From NCBI RefSeq assembly GCF_905397435.1, contig NZ_CAJPVI010000039.1:24556-88555 (forward strand): a stretch of 64,000 nt of DNA, given 5' to 3'. Below are positions 37,031 through 46,003 of this stretch, in pieces (positions within the stretch are counted from its first letter, which is position 1; each line of letters begins with the position of its first letter). The notes under the pieces were generated by a model. It saw nothing but the letters and a program-made list of their open reading frames with translations, was not told the origin of the DNA and ran no database searches. The stretch comes from Cupriavidus numazuensis (GTDB lineage: Bacteria > Pseudomonadota > Gammaproteobacteria > Burkholderiales > Burkholderiaceae). The position numbers were made by a program, and so were the translations under genes.

Positions 37031-37054
37031 CCGGCGCCCGGTGACAGGCGCCGG
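37031..37054. terminator. Perfect palindrome after the MHS transporter gene
   Basis: CCGGCGCC-N8-GGCGCCGG between the stop of the minus-strand transporter (37061) and the hypothetical membrane protein. The stem is strong but there is no T-tract on either strand, so it may be a stalling or mRNA-end structure and not a classical terminator. Confidence 0.4.
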
Positions 37055-37060
37055 CTGGCA

Positions 37061-38389
37061 CTACGAGAGGCGCCGGCCCAGCGTCTCCGGCACCATCCTC
37101 AACCCGATCAGCGACACCAGCCCGCAGCCGATCAGGTAGAACGCCGGCGCATTGGGGCTGCCCGTCATGTGGATCAGCACGGTCGAGAACAGCTGCGCAA
37201 AGCCGCCGAATACCGCGATGGCCACGTAGTAGGTCACCGCCATGCCGGTCGCGCGCAGGCGCTGGGGCAGCACCTCGCTGACCAGCACCAGCGTGGCGGG
37301 CGAGGTCATCGCCATCGGGATGGCCAGGCACCCGACCACCACCAGCAGGCAGGTCAGCGACGGGAAGGTGTTGATCAGCACGAAGGCCGGATAGGCCATC
37401 ACCAGCAGCGCGATACGCGACCACCACACCATGGTGCGGCGCCCGACCCGGTCGCTCAGCCAGCCTGCGATGGGCCCGAAGATCACCATCATGCCTGCCG
37501 CGACAAAGCCGGCCCAGACCGCGTCGCCGCGCGGGATGTTGAGCTGGAACGAAGCGTAGTTGGGCAGGTAGTACGCAATCAGGTGCACGGCGGCGGCAAG
37601 GCCGGTCATCAGCAGCACGCTGGCCACGAGTTCGCGCCAGTGCGCGCGCATCAGCTGCCAGCCGCCTGCCGCGGCCTTTTTGCGGGCAGGCGCCTCCAGC
37701 GTTTCTTCCAGCCGGCGGCGGATGACCTGGCCAACGGGAATCACCAGGATGCCGATCATGAAGGCCACGCGCCAGCCCCAGTGTTCCAGCGCGTCCGGGC
37801 TCAGCGTATGGCTGAGCGCGAGCGCAACCAGCGCGGCGAACACCGCGGCAATGCCCTGGCTGGCGGTCTGCCAGCTGGTGTAGAAGCCGCGTGAACCTTC
37901 GTCCGCATACTCCATCAGCATGGCCGTGGCCGAGCCCATTTCTCCGCCGATCGCGAAGCCCTGCACCAGCCGCGCCACGATCATCAGGATCGGCGCCATG
38001 ATGCCAAGCTGCGCATAAGGCGGCGTGACGACAAGGATCAGCGCGCTGAACGCCATCAGCCACATCGACAGCAGCACCGCGGGCTTGCGGCCATAGCGGT
38101 CGGCGTAGGCGCCGATCACCAGCCCGCCGAGCGGGCGCATCAGGTAGCCCGCGCCGAACGTGCCGAAGGACAGCAGCAACTGGCCCAGCGGATTGCCCAC
38201 GGGAAAGTAGAGCGGAATGATCAGCGTGGCGAAGAAGTTGTACACGCCGGAGTCATACAGTTCCAGCGCACCGCCGATGGTGATGGCCGTGATGGCCGAT
38301 GCCTTCGACATCGGCTTCTTCTGCTCCGCGTCCTGGCCGGATATCGGCGGGTGCGTGGGCGCCACCATGGTGGTCGGGTCGAGAGGCAT
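37061..38389 (-). CDS. MFS transporter, metabolite:H+ symporter (MHS) family
   Basis: Membrane transporter of 442 residues with about 12 helices. MHS signatures: GGALELYDSGVYNFFATLII at helix 1, MRPLGGLVIGAYADRYGRKPAVLLS near residue 85, and LVQGFAIGGEMGSATAMLMEYA near residue 130. The family imports citrate, 2-oxoglutarate, proline/betaine or aromatic acids. ATG 38389 follows AGGAGA. It is the last gene of the long minus-strand operon that starts at 47454, so it likely brings in the acid degraded by that operon. Confidence 0.88.
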   Translation of the reverse strand: MPLDPTTMVAPTHPPISGQDAEQKKPMSKASAITAITIGGALELYDSGVYNFFATLIIPLYFPVGNPLGQLLLSFGTFGAGYLMRPLGGLVIGAYADRYGRKPAVLLSMWLMAFSALILVVTPPYAQLGIMAPILMIVARLVQGFAIGGEMGSATAMLMEYADEGSRGFYTSWQTASQGIAAVFAALVALALSHTLSPDALEHWGWRVAFMIGILVIPVGQVIRRRLEETLEAPARKKAAAGGWQLMRAHWRELVASVLLMTGLAAAVHLIAYYLPNYASFQLNIPRGDAVWAGFVAAGMMVIFGPIAGWLSDRVGRRTMVWWSRIALLVMAYPAFVLINTFPSLTCLLVVVGCLAIPMAMTSPATLVLVSEVLPQRLRATGMAVTYYVAIAVFGGFAQLFSTVLIHMTGSPNAPAFYLIGCGLVSLIGLRMVPETLGRRLS

Positions 38390-38488
38390 TGCAAGTCTCC
38401 TGGGCGCGGCAGTCCGGTTAGCCATGTATGGCTGCCGCGTTGTTGACGTCTGAATCTGAGTGCGACGCCGCCTCAGGCGGCGCCTCCG

Positions 38489-39466
38489 CTATTCGGGCTT
38501 GAGTCCTGCGCGCCTGACGGCAAGCGGCCATACCTTCTGTTCCGCCTCGATGAGGCCGGCGAATGCCTGCGGCGTGCTGCCCACGGGCTCGAAACCCTGG
38601 CTGGTCAGCCGCTCGCGCACCGCTGGCTTGCCCACCGCACTGGTCAGCGCCTGGCTCAGCCTCGCGATGATTTGCGGCGGCGTGCCGGCGGGCGCGACCA
38701 GTCCGTACCATTCGGTGGTATCGATGCCCGGCACGCCGGCCTCGGCAAGCGTCGGCACATCGGGCAACTGCGGCAGCCGGTGCTTGCTCACCACCGCGAG
38801 CGCCTTGAGCTGTCCCGAGCGCAGCAGCGGTTCGGCCACCGGCAGGCCCGGGAACATCAGTTGCACATGGCCACCGACCACGTCGGCCAGCGCCGGCGGC
38901 GCGCCTTTGTAGGGCGCATGCACGATGTCCACGCCGGCCTGCCGCTTGAACGATTCGCCGATCAGGTGAAGCTGCGTGCCCGGCCCCGAAGACGCGTAGC
39001 TGTAGCGCCCGGGCTGGGCTTTGGCCTTCGCTACCAGATCCTTTACCGAACTGGCCACGGCCGGATTGACCACCATGACGTAGTTCAGGCTGACCAGCTG
39101 ACCGATCGGCGCGAACTCGCGCGACAGGTCCACCGTGGGGCTGCCGGACAGGCTGCGGTTGATGATCATCGGGGTGGTCGCCACCAGCAGGGTGTATCCG
39201 TCCGGCGCCGCCTTTGCTGCCGCTGCTGCGCCGATATTGCCGGCCGCACCGGGGCGGTTATCCACCACCACGGGCTGCCCCAGGCTGACGGCGAGCTGCT
39301 CGGCTACCACGCGCGTGGCCATATCAACACTCCCGCCAGCGGGCCACGGCACGATGAGTTTCACGGGGTGATTCGGGTACGAACCCTGTGCCCAGGCTCC
39401 CGCCATCATCACGGCCAGCCCGATCGCGCCCAGCATCTTGTGCCTGCCTTGCGTCTGGGATTTCAC
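38489..39466 (-). CDS. Bug-family periplasmic solute-binding protein
   Basis: Binding protein of 325 residues. Signal peptide MKSQTQGRHKMLGAIGLAVM ending at AGAWAQ, then YPNHPVKLIVPWPAGGSVDM, NRPGAAGNIGAAAAAKAAPDGYTLLV and VHAPYKGAPPALADVVGGHV. The internal GTG at 39466 is chosen because AAGGAG is seven bases upstream; the GTG at 39472 is too close. It is a near neighbour and paralogue of the next Bug gene upstream, about 50 percent identical by eye, so a local duplication is likely. Confidence 0.87.
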   Translation of the reverse strand: MKSQTQGRHKMLGAIGLAVMMAGAWAQGSYPNHPVKLIVPWPAGGSVDMATRVVAEQLAVSLGQPVVVDNRPGAAGNIGAAAAAKAAPDGYTLLVATTPMIINRSLSGSPTVDLSREFAPIGQLVSLNYVMVVNPAVASSVKDLVAKAKAQPGRYSYASSGPGTQLHLIGESFKRQAGVDIVHAPYKGAPPALADVVGGHVQLMFPGLPVAEPLLRSGQLKALAVVSKHRLPQLPDVPTLAEAGVPGIDTTEWYGLVAPAGTPPQIIARLSQALTSAVGKPAVRERLTSQGFEPVGSTPQAFAGLIEAEQKVWPLAVRRAGLKPE

Positions 39467-39510
39467 AACCACTCTCCTTGACTGCTTGCTTTGCTGTTTG
39501 CGTTAGTGCG

Positions 39511-40491
39511 TCATTCCAGGCGGAAGCCGGTCTGCTTGATGGCCAGCGCCCATTTCTTCTGCTCGGCGGCCATGAAGGTCGCGAACTGGTCCGGCGAACC
39601 GCCGGCGGCCGGCTCATAGCCCTTGCTGGCCAGCTGCTGGCGCACGCCCGGCGCATTCAGCGCTTTTTCGATCTCCTTGCCCAGCAGCGCGACGATGTCC
39701 TTGGGCGTCCCCGCCGGCGCCACGAGTCCATACCACTCGCTCGCCTCGATGCCCGGGTAGCCGGCCTCCGCCATGGTCGGGATGTCGGGGAACAGCGGCA
39801 GGCGCTGCTTGCTTGCCACCGCGATGCCCTTGAGCTGGCCGCCCTTCACGAACGGCATCACCGCCGGCACGCCATGGAACATCATGTGGATGTGGCCGCC
39901 CACCATGTCGGTCAGGGCCTGCGGGCCACCCTTGTAGGGCGCGTGGACGATGTCGACGCGGGCCATCTCCTTGAAGACCTCGCTGACCACGTTCTGCTGC
40001 GTGCCGGGGCCGACCGATGCGTAGCTGAGCTTGCCGGGCTCTGCCTTGGCGCGGGCCACCAGGTCCTTGACCGATCCGGCCACCGACGGGTTGACGACCA
40101 GCATGTAGGGCGAGCTCGCCATCAGTCCCAGCGGCGCGAAGTCCTTGCCGAAGTCGAACGGCAGGTTCTTCTGCAGGCTGGCATTGATGGCCATCGGCGC
40201 ACTGGCGACCAGCAGCGTGTAGCCGTCCGGCGCAGCCTTGGCGCCCATGCCGGCGCCGATATTGCCGGTGGCGCCGGGCCGGTTGTCGATCACGAACTGC
40301 TGGCCCAGGCTCGCCGTCATCTTCTCGGCCACGGTACGCGTGACGGTATCGACGCCGCCACCTGCCGGCCACGGCACGATGATGCGCACGGGGCGATTCG
40401 GGTAGCCGCCTTGCGCCAGGGCGCTGGTGGCACCCGCAACGAGGGCAATGGCGCCCAGGGCATGACCCATGCGGTGCAGTACGGATTTCAT
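39511..40491 (-). CDS. Bug-family periplasmic solute-binding protein
   Basis: Binding protein of 326 residues with signal peptide MKSVLHRMGHALGAIALVAG (cleavage near SALAQ). YPNRPVRIIVPWPAGGGVDT and APDGYTLLVASAPMAINASL are Bug-family features. AAGGAG lies upstream of the ATG. It is followed by its paralogue at 39466. Both belong to the minus-strand operon with the IorAB fusion and the MHS transporter. Confidence 0.88.
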   Translation of the reverse strand: MKSVLHRMGHALGAIALVAGATSALAQGGYPNRPVRIIVPWPAGGGVDTVTRTVAEKMTASLGQQFVIDNRPGATGNIGAGMGAKAAPDGYTLLVASAPMAINASLQKNLPFDFGKDFAPLGLMASSPYMLVVNPSVAGSVKDLVARAKAEPGKLSYASVGPGTQQNVVSEVFKEMARVDIVHAPYKGGPQALTDMVGGHIHMMFHGVPAVMPFVKGGQLKGIAVASKQRLPLFPDIPTMAEAGYPGIEASEWYGLVAPAGTPKDIVALLGKEIEKALNAPGVRQQLASKGYEPAAGGSPDQFATFMAAEQKKWALAIKQTGFRLE

Positions 40492-40589
40492 GGCTAGTCT
40501 CCTTGTTGTCTTCTGATGGTCCCCGCGTCTCAGGTCGCGGGGACTCGCTACACCAATCGTTTCAGCTTTTCGTCTTGCGTCGTTCGTCT

Positions 40590-43500
40590 TCAGGCTGCCA
40601 CGGTGGGCCGGGTCGCTTCGCGCTGTACGTCGCCTTGCTTCCATTGCGATGTCAGCCGCTCCCAGCGCGTCCGCACGGCGGCGAGGTTGCGCGCCTTGAT
40701 GTGGCCATAGCCGCGTATGTCCATCGGCAGCCGCGCGATCTCGAGCGCCAGCTCCAGGTTCTGCGCCGACAGCTTCGGCAGCAGCGCCTCGATGCCGCGG
40801 CGGTACTCGGCGATCAGCGCGCGTTCTTCCTTGCGCTCTTCGGTATAGCCGAACGGGTCGAATGCGGTGCCGCGCAGGCCCTTGAACCTGGCCAGCACGC
40901 CGAAGGCAGTGCGCATCCACGGGCCATACGTGCCCTTGACGAGTTCGCCCTTGTCGTTCTTCTTCGCGAACAGCGGCGGCGCAAGGTGGTGCACCAGGCG
41001 CACGTTGCCTTCGAACATCGACTCGATCTGCTTGCGGAACGCGGCGCCGGTGTGCAGGCGGGCCACCTCGTACTCGTCCTTGTAGGCCATCAGCTTGAAC
41101 AGCGAGCGCGCCACCGCTTCGGTGAGGCGCGTGCCGCCCATGACCGATTCGGCGATCTTGACGCGGTCGACGAAGCTTTCGTACTGCGCGGCGTAGGCGC
41201 GGTTCTGGTAGCCGGTCAGGAACTCGACGTGGCGGGCGAGCAAGTCATCCAGCGACGGCTTGCGCACGAACTGGATCACCTGGGCATTGGCCGCGCGCAC
41301 CGGCACGCGCGACATGTCATGCGCGCACATCCGGCCCCATTCGAACGCCGCCTTGTTGCTGTCGATCTGCACGCCGTTCAGTTCGATGGCACGCATGATC
41401 GCGTCATGCGACAGCGGCACGCGGCCCTTCTGCCATGCGTAGCCGAGCATCATCAGGTTCGCGTAGATCGACTGGCCCATCACCTGCTTGGCCACCTGCT
41501 CGGCGTCGAAGCTGCCGACCTGGCCCTGGCCCACGGCCTGCGCGATGCGGCCGACAGCTTCCTCGGTCTGCGGGTCCCAGTCCGGGTTCTTGACGAAGGC
41601 GGCGGTCGGGGTCACATGGCTGTTGAGCACGACATAGGTGCGCTGCGGCGACATGGCGGCAATGCTTGCCTTGCTGGCCGCGACCACCGTGTCACAGGCG
41701 ATCACCAGGTCCGCCATGGCCATGTCGACGCGGCTCGCATGTAGCGCATCGGGGCTCGCGGCGATCTGGATGTGGCTCCAGGTGGAACCGCCCATCTGCG
41801 CCATGCCGGTGGCGTCCTGCGTGATCACGCCCTTGCCTTCCAGGTGCGCGGCCATGCCCAGCACGCCGCCGATGGTCACGATGCCGGTGCCGCCGATGCC
41901 GGCCACGACGATGCGGGCCGCCTCAGGCAGCGCGGGCAGCGGGATGTCGGTCGGCACGGAGTTGGTCTTGCCATTCGTCGACGGCTTCTTGAGTTTGCCG
42001 CCCTCGACCGTGACAAAGCTCGGGCAGAAGCCCTTGGTGCACGAGAAGTCCTTGTTGCAGGTGTCCTGGTTCACCTTGCGCTTGCGGCCGAACTCGGTTT
42101 CCACCGGTTGCACGGCCAGGCAGTTGCTTTCCACCGAGCAGTCGCCGCAGCCTTCGCATACCAGCTCGTTGATGACCACGCGCTTGTCCGGGTCGACCAT
42201 GGTGCCGCGCTTGCGTTCGCGGCGCTTCTTGGTCGCGCAGGTCTGGTCGTAGATGATCGCCGTGACGCCACTCACTTCACGCAGTTCGCGCTGCACGGTA
42301 TCGAGTTCGTCGCGGTGGCGCACGGTGACGCCCGCTGCCAGGTTGGCGACGCCCTTGTACTTTTCCGGCTCGTCCGTGACCACCACGATCTGGCGCGCGC
42401 CTTCGGCGTGCAGTTCGCGCGACATCGCGGGGACGTCGAGCTCGCCGCCGTCCACCGGCTGGCCGCCGGTCATGGCCACCGCGCTGTTGAACAGGATCTT
42501 GTAGGTCATGTTCACGCCGGCGTGGATCGACTGGCGCACCGCCAGCAGGCCCGAGTGGTTGTACGTGCCGTCGCCCAGGTTGGCGAACATGTGCTTGCGC
42601 TTGCTGAATTCCGACTGGCCCATCCAGTGCACGCCTTCACCGCCCATCTGCGACCACGACGTGGTCGAGCGGTCCATCCACACCACCATGCCGTGGCAGC
42701 CGATGCCGGCCGTCGCGACGGAGCCTTCCGGCACCTTGGTGCTGGTGTTGTGCGGGCAGCCCGGGCAGAACCATGGCAGGCGGTCGGTGCCGCGCGAATC
42801 GCCCTGTGCGGTGGCGCGTTCCTTGGCCTCGATTTCCTTCAGGCGAACGTCCATGCGAGCGGCCACGTCGGCGGGCACGCCCAGTGCCTTGAGACGCTGC
42901 GCGATGGCCTTGGCCACCAGCGCCGGCGACAGATCGGCCTTGGCGCGCAGCAGCCAGTCATCGGCCGGCCGCGCGTGGCTCCATTCGCCGCCCGCGCCTT
43001 CGGTGTGGTGGTACTTGCCGAACACGGCCGGGCGCGCCTGCTCGGGATAGTGGTACAGCTCGTCCTTGAGTTGCTGCTCGATGATGGGACGCTTTTCTTC
43101 GACCACCAGCACTTCGCGCAGGCCATGCGCGAACTCGCGCACGCTGAGCGATTCCAGCGGCCATACCACGCTGACCTTGTGGACGCGGATGCCGAGCGCG
43201 CGGCAGGTGGCGTCGTCAAGACCCAGGTCCAGCAGCGCCTGGCGCGTATCGCTGTAGGCCTTGCCGCTGGCGATGATGCCGAAGCGGTCGTTCGGGCCTT
43301 CCACCACGTTGCGGTTCAGTCGGTTGGCACGCACATAGGCGAGCGCCGCGGGCCACTTGAACTCCATCATGCGCGCCTCGGCGGCGAGCGGGTCGTCCGG
43401 CCAGCGGATGTGCAGGCCGCCCTCGGGCACGGCGAAGTCTTCCGGCAGCAGGATGCGCACGCGGTCCGAATCGGTGACGACCGACGAGCCGGACTCCACC

Positions 43501-44150
43501 ACTTCCTGCACGGTCTTCATGCCGGACCACAGGCCGCTGAAGCGGCTCATGGCGAAGGCGTGCACGCCCAGGTCCAGGATGTCCTGCACGTTCGACGGGA
43601 AGAACACCGGCAGGCCGCAGGCCATGAAGGTGTGGTCGCTCTGGTGCGCGAGCGTGCTGCTCTTGGACACGTGGTCGTCGCCGGCAAGCGCGATCACGCC
43701 GCCCAGGCGCGACGTGCCGGCCAGGTTGGCGTGCTTCAGTGCATCGCCGCTGCGGTCGACGCCCGGGCCCTTGCCGTACCAGATGCCGAAGACGCCGTCG
43801 TACTTTTTGCTTTCCGCATCGAAGTCCAGTTGCTGCGATCCCCACACGGCCGTGACGCCGAGCTCTTCGTTGACGCCGGGCTTGAACACAACATGGTTGT
43901 CGGCGAGGTACTTCTTCGCCTGCCACATGGCCTGGTCATAGTTGCCGAGCGGCGAGCCGCGGTAGCCGGAAATAAAGGCCGCGGTGTTGTGGCCCGCCAT
44001 GGCATCGCGCCGGCGTTGCAGCAGCGGCAGGCGCACCAGCGCCTGCACGCCGCTCATGTAGGCACGGCCGGATTCGAGCGCGTACTTGTCATCGATCGAG
44101 ACGGCTTCCATGGCCTTCCGGGCCGCGTCGGGGAGAATTGGAGCGTTCAT
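40590..44150 (-). CDS. Indolepyruvate:ferredoxin oxidoreductase, fused alpha-beta
   Basis: Oxidative decarboxylation of an aryl or branched 2-oxo acid to its acyl-CoA, passing electrons to ferredoxin. The protein has 1186 residues in one chain. The N-terminal part is the pyrimidine-binding half (AAFISGYRGSPLGNYD); the thiamine-diphosphate half has WFCPGCPHNTST near residue 460 and ATAGIGCHGMVVWMDR. A cysteine cluster lies near residues 665-705 (CEGCGDCSVESNC, then CNKDFSCTKGFC). The gamma/IorB domain starts near 745 (VVAGIGGTGIVTIGGVLG), and a C-terminal domain typical of proteobacterial fusions ends the chain. Its place between dehydrogenase and transporter genes suggests it consumes a 2-oxo acid made by the pathway. 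Confidence 0.9.
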   Translation of the reverse strand: MNAPILPDAARKAMEAVSIDDKYALESGRAYMSGVQALVRLPLLQRRRDAMAGHNTAAFISGYRGSPLGNYDQAMWQAKKYLADNHVVFKPGVNEELGVTAVWGSQQLDFDAESKKYDGVFGIWYGKGPGVDRSGDALKHANLAGTSRLGGVIALAGDDHVSKSSTLAHQSDHTFMACGLPVFFPSNVQDILDLGVHAFAMSRFSGLWSGMKTVQEVVESGSSVVTDSDRVRILLPEDFAVPEGGLHIRWPDDPLAAEARMMEFKWPAALAYVRANRLNRNVVEGPNDRFGIIASGKAYSDTRQALLDLGLDDATCRALGIRVHKVSVVWPLESLSVREFAHGLREVLVVEEKRPIIEQQLKDELYHYPEQARPAVFGKYHHTEGAGGEWSHARPADDWLLRAKADLSPALVAKAIAQRLKALGVPADVAARMDVRLKEIEAKERATAQGDSRGTDRLPWFCPGCPHNTSTKVPEGSVATAGIGCHGMVVWMDRSTTSWSQMGGEGVHWMGQSEFSKRKHMFANLGDGTYNHSGLLAVRQSIHAGVNMTYKILFNSAVAMTGGQPVDGGELDVPAMSRELHAEGARQIVVVTDEPEKYKGVANLAAGVTVRHRDELDTVQRELREVSGVTAIIYDQTCATKKRRERKRGTMVDPDKRVVINELVCEGCGDCSVESNCLAVQPVETEFGRKRKVNQDTCNKDFSCTKGFCPSFVTVEGGKLKKPSTNGKTNSVPTDIPLPALPEAARIVVAGIGGTGIVTIGGVLGMAAHLEGKGVITQDATGMAQMGGSTWSHIQIAASPDALHASRVDMAMADLVIACDTVVAASKASIAAMSPQRTYVVLNSHVTPTAAFVKNPDWDPQTEEAVGRIAQAVGQGQVGSFDAEQVAKQVMGQSIYANLMMLGYAWQKGRVPLSHDAIMRAIELNGVQIDSNKAAFEWGRMCAHDMSRVPVRAANAQVIQFVRKPSLDDLLARHVEFLTGYQNRAYAAQYESFVDRVKIAESVMGGTRLTEAVARSLFKLMAYKDEYEVARLHTGAAFRKQIESMFEGNVRLVHHLAPPLFAKKNDKGELVKGTYGPWMRTAFGVLARFKGLRGTAFDPFGYTEERKEERALIAEYRRGIEALLPKLSAQNLELALEIARLPMDIRGYGHIKARNLAAVRTRWERLTSQWKQGDVQREATRPTVAA

Positions 44151-44237
44151 GGGGCGGATTCAGCCAGTGTGTTTGTGGGGTACGGACGGCCAGCGTCTGC
44201 CGGTAGCCCGGATATCTGCAATTTCTGTGTGGTGGAA

Positions 44238-45296
44238 TCAGGCCGGAAGCGGGGCTGAAAGCGGGACGGGAAGCGGAATGCCCAGTTGCTGGCCCAGCGC
44301 GCCCAGTTCACGGACGATGGCATCGGGCAGCGTGATGCCGTGTGTGCGGCCTTCGCGTTCCAGCGTGTCGCCGCGGTGGCCGGGGAGCCTTGCATCCCCG
44401 CCGCCGGCGGCCAGGTAGTTGCCGGTCCACTGCGCCATGTAGTCGGCGAAGATGCCCTGGCCGGAGAACGCCTCGGGCTTGACCAGCCAGACGAAACCGC
44501 CCTGGCGGCCGACCGCGCCGCCGCTGCCGACATGGTTGCGCTCCGGCGACAGCGAATCGGCCGTGGCGGCCAGCGCCCCTGCCAGGCACTCGACCATCAT
44601 GGCGATGCCGATGCCCTTGTGGCCGCCCGTTGGCAGCAGCGAGCCGGCCAGCGCGCGTTGCGCATCGGTGGTCGGCTGGCCGTCGGCGTCGAGCGCCCAG
44701 CCTTCGGGAATGGGTTTGCCCTCACGGGCGGCAAGCAGGATGTGGCCGCGCGCGGCGACGCTGCACGCCACATCGAACACGATCGGCGCCTGGCCCGGCA
44801 ACGGGCAACCGAAGGCGATTGGGTTGTGGCCGATGGCAGGGCCGGAAAAGCCTTCCATGCCGAGCACCGGCGGCGTGCGCTGTCCGACCATGCAGAATGC
44901 GCCAGCTTCGGCTGCGAGCAATGCATGGATGCCGAGTGCGCCGAGGTGGCCGCACGACTGTACCGCGACGAGCACGGAGGCGCTCGATTTCAAGGCTTCC
45001 AGACCAAGCTGAACCGCATGCGGCCCCGCAACCTGGCCCATGGCGCCATCGGCGTCCAGCACGATGCCACCGGCGAAGGTGCGGTGCGACATCGCCGCGC
45101 GCGGATTGAAGTCACCGGCGCGCAGGCGGTCGACGTAGGACGGCACGCGCGTCATGCCATGCGTCTTGTAGCCGCGCAGCTCGCTGCGCACGAGTGCGGT
45201 GGCGGCCTCGACAGCATGCTCGGGCGCCACGCCGCAAGATTCGAATACGGCCGACGTCCATTGCTCCAGGGCCTGGACATTCCATCGGGTCGTCAT
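44238..45296 (-). CDS. Ldh-family NAD(P)H dehydrogenase (malate/L-lactate/sulfolactate type)
   Basis: Non-Rossmann dehydrogenase of 352 residues that interconverts 2-hydroxy and 2-oxo acids. Recognisable regions are SELRGYKTHGMTRVPSYVDR near residue 45, the NSASHLG-like SCGHLGALGIHALLAAEAG near 115, and GPAIGHNPIAFGCPLPG near 150, LLPTGGHKGIGIAMMVECL near 218. Relatives include malate, ureidoglycolate and sulfolactate (ComC) dehydrogenases. It overlaps the GntR gene by ATGA. Beside a UxaA/SuyAB-type pair, a 2-hydroxyacid such as a sugar acid or sulfolactate is a possible substrate. Confidence 0.86.
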   Translation of the reverse strand: MTTRWNVQALEQWTSAVFESCGVAPEHAVEAATALVRSELRGYKTHGMTRVPSYVDRLRAGDFNPRAAMSHRTFAGGIVLDADGAMGQVAGPHAVQLGLEALKSSASVLVAVQSCGHLGALGIHALLAAEAGAFCMVGQRTPPVLGMEGFSGPAIGHNPIAFGCPLPGQAPIVFDVACSVAARGHILLAAREGKPIPEGWALDADGQPTTDAQRALAGSLLPTGGHKGIGIAMMVECLAGALAATADSLSPERNHVGSGGAVGRQGGFVWLVKPEAFSGQGIFADYMAQWTGNYLAAGGGDARLPGHRGDTLEREGRTHGITLPDAIVRELGALGQQLGIPLPVPLSAPLPA

Positions 45297-45997
45297 GACG
45301 ATTTCTCCCGCACGATCATCAGCCGCTCGGTGAACGGCGCGGCATAGACCGACTGGTAGTAGAGCGGCTGGTCGCGCAGCGTGTAGCCGCGCATTTCCAT
45401 GATGAAGGCCGGCGCCTCGGGGTCGATGGCAAGCTGGCGCGCGACCGTTGCCGGCGGCTTTTCAAAGCGGATCCACTGGTCCACGCGCAGCGTCGGCAGA
45501 GACAGGCGCTGGCCGATCAGTTCGCGCAGGTTCTTCTCGAGCGCCTCGCGGTCCAGTCCGCCCAGTTGCGCGAAGTCTTCCTCGCGCAGCCAGAACTCGC
45601 TGTACAGGTCAAAGCGCCCGCCGACGTTGATCACGCGCTCGATGCGCACGTAGCCATCGCCTTCGAGGAAGTCCGCCCACGGGCCCTTCTTCTTGATGCG
45701 CTTGACCGAGCGCGCGTGGACGTAGGACGGCAGCTCGGTGCCCTCTTCGTCGCGGAAGCGCAGGTAGCGGACGTCCGCCGGTGCCACCCGTGTGCCGGAC
45801 ACGAAGGTGCCGCGCCCCTGTTCGCGCGTGATCAGTCCCGAGTGCGTCAGCCGGATCAGCGCTTTCTGAATGGTGCCGACGCTGACCCCGTGCATGGTGG
45901 CCAGCTCTGCCTCTGACGGCAGGCGGTCGCCCTCGCGCAGGTCGCCGGATTCGATGGAGCGGATGATCGCGTCGGAGACGCTGTTCAGTTTGGTCAT
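45293..45997 (-). CDS. GntR-family regulator (HutC/UTRA type)
   Basis: Regulator of 234 residues. Winged HTH at about residues 8-70 (LREGDRLPSEAELATMHGVSVGTIQKALIRLTHSG, wing EQGRGTFVSG); the UTRA effector domain follows, with RIERVINVGGRFDLYSEFWL and the C-terminal YYQSVYAAPFTERLMI. It is embedded in the operon it probably controls, 6 bp after the UxaA-type gene and overlapping the Ldh gene. The palindromes at 47458-47479 and 47559-47573, and their copies at 57014-57094, are the best candidates for its operators. Confidence 0.9.
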   Translation of the reverse strand: MTKLNSVSDAIIRSIESGDLREGDRLPSEAELATMHGVSVGTIQKALIRLTHSGLITREQGRGTFVSGTRVAPADVRYLRFRDEEGTELPSYVHARSVKRIKKKGPWADFLEGDGYVRIERVINVGGRFDLYSEFWLREEDFAQLGGLDREALEKNLRELIGQRLSLPTLRVDQWIRFEKPPATVARQLAIDPEAPAFIMEMRGYTLRDQPLYYQSVYAAPFTERLMIVREKSS

Positions 45998-46003
45998 GGT
46001 TGC

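Noticed and set aside
41772..44258. Very long open frame antisense to the IorAB fusion gene
   Set aside because: It follows from the high third-position GC of the real gene; it is His/Arg/Ala-rich with no family motif or ribosome binding site.
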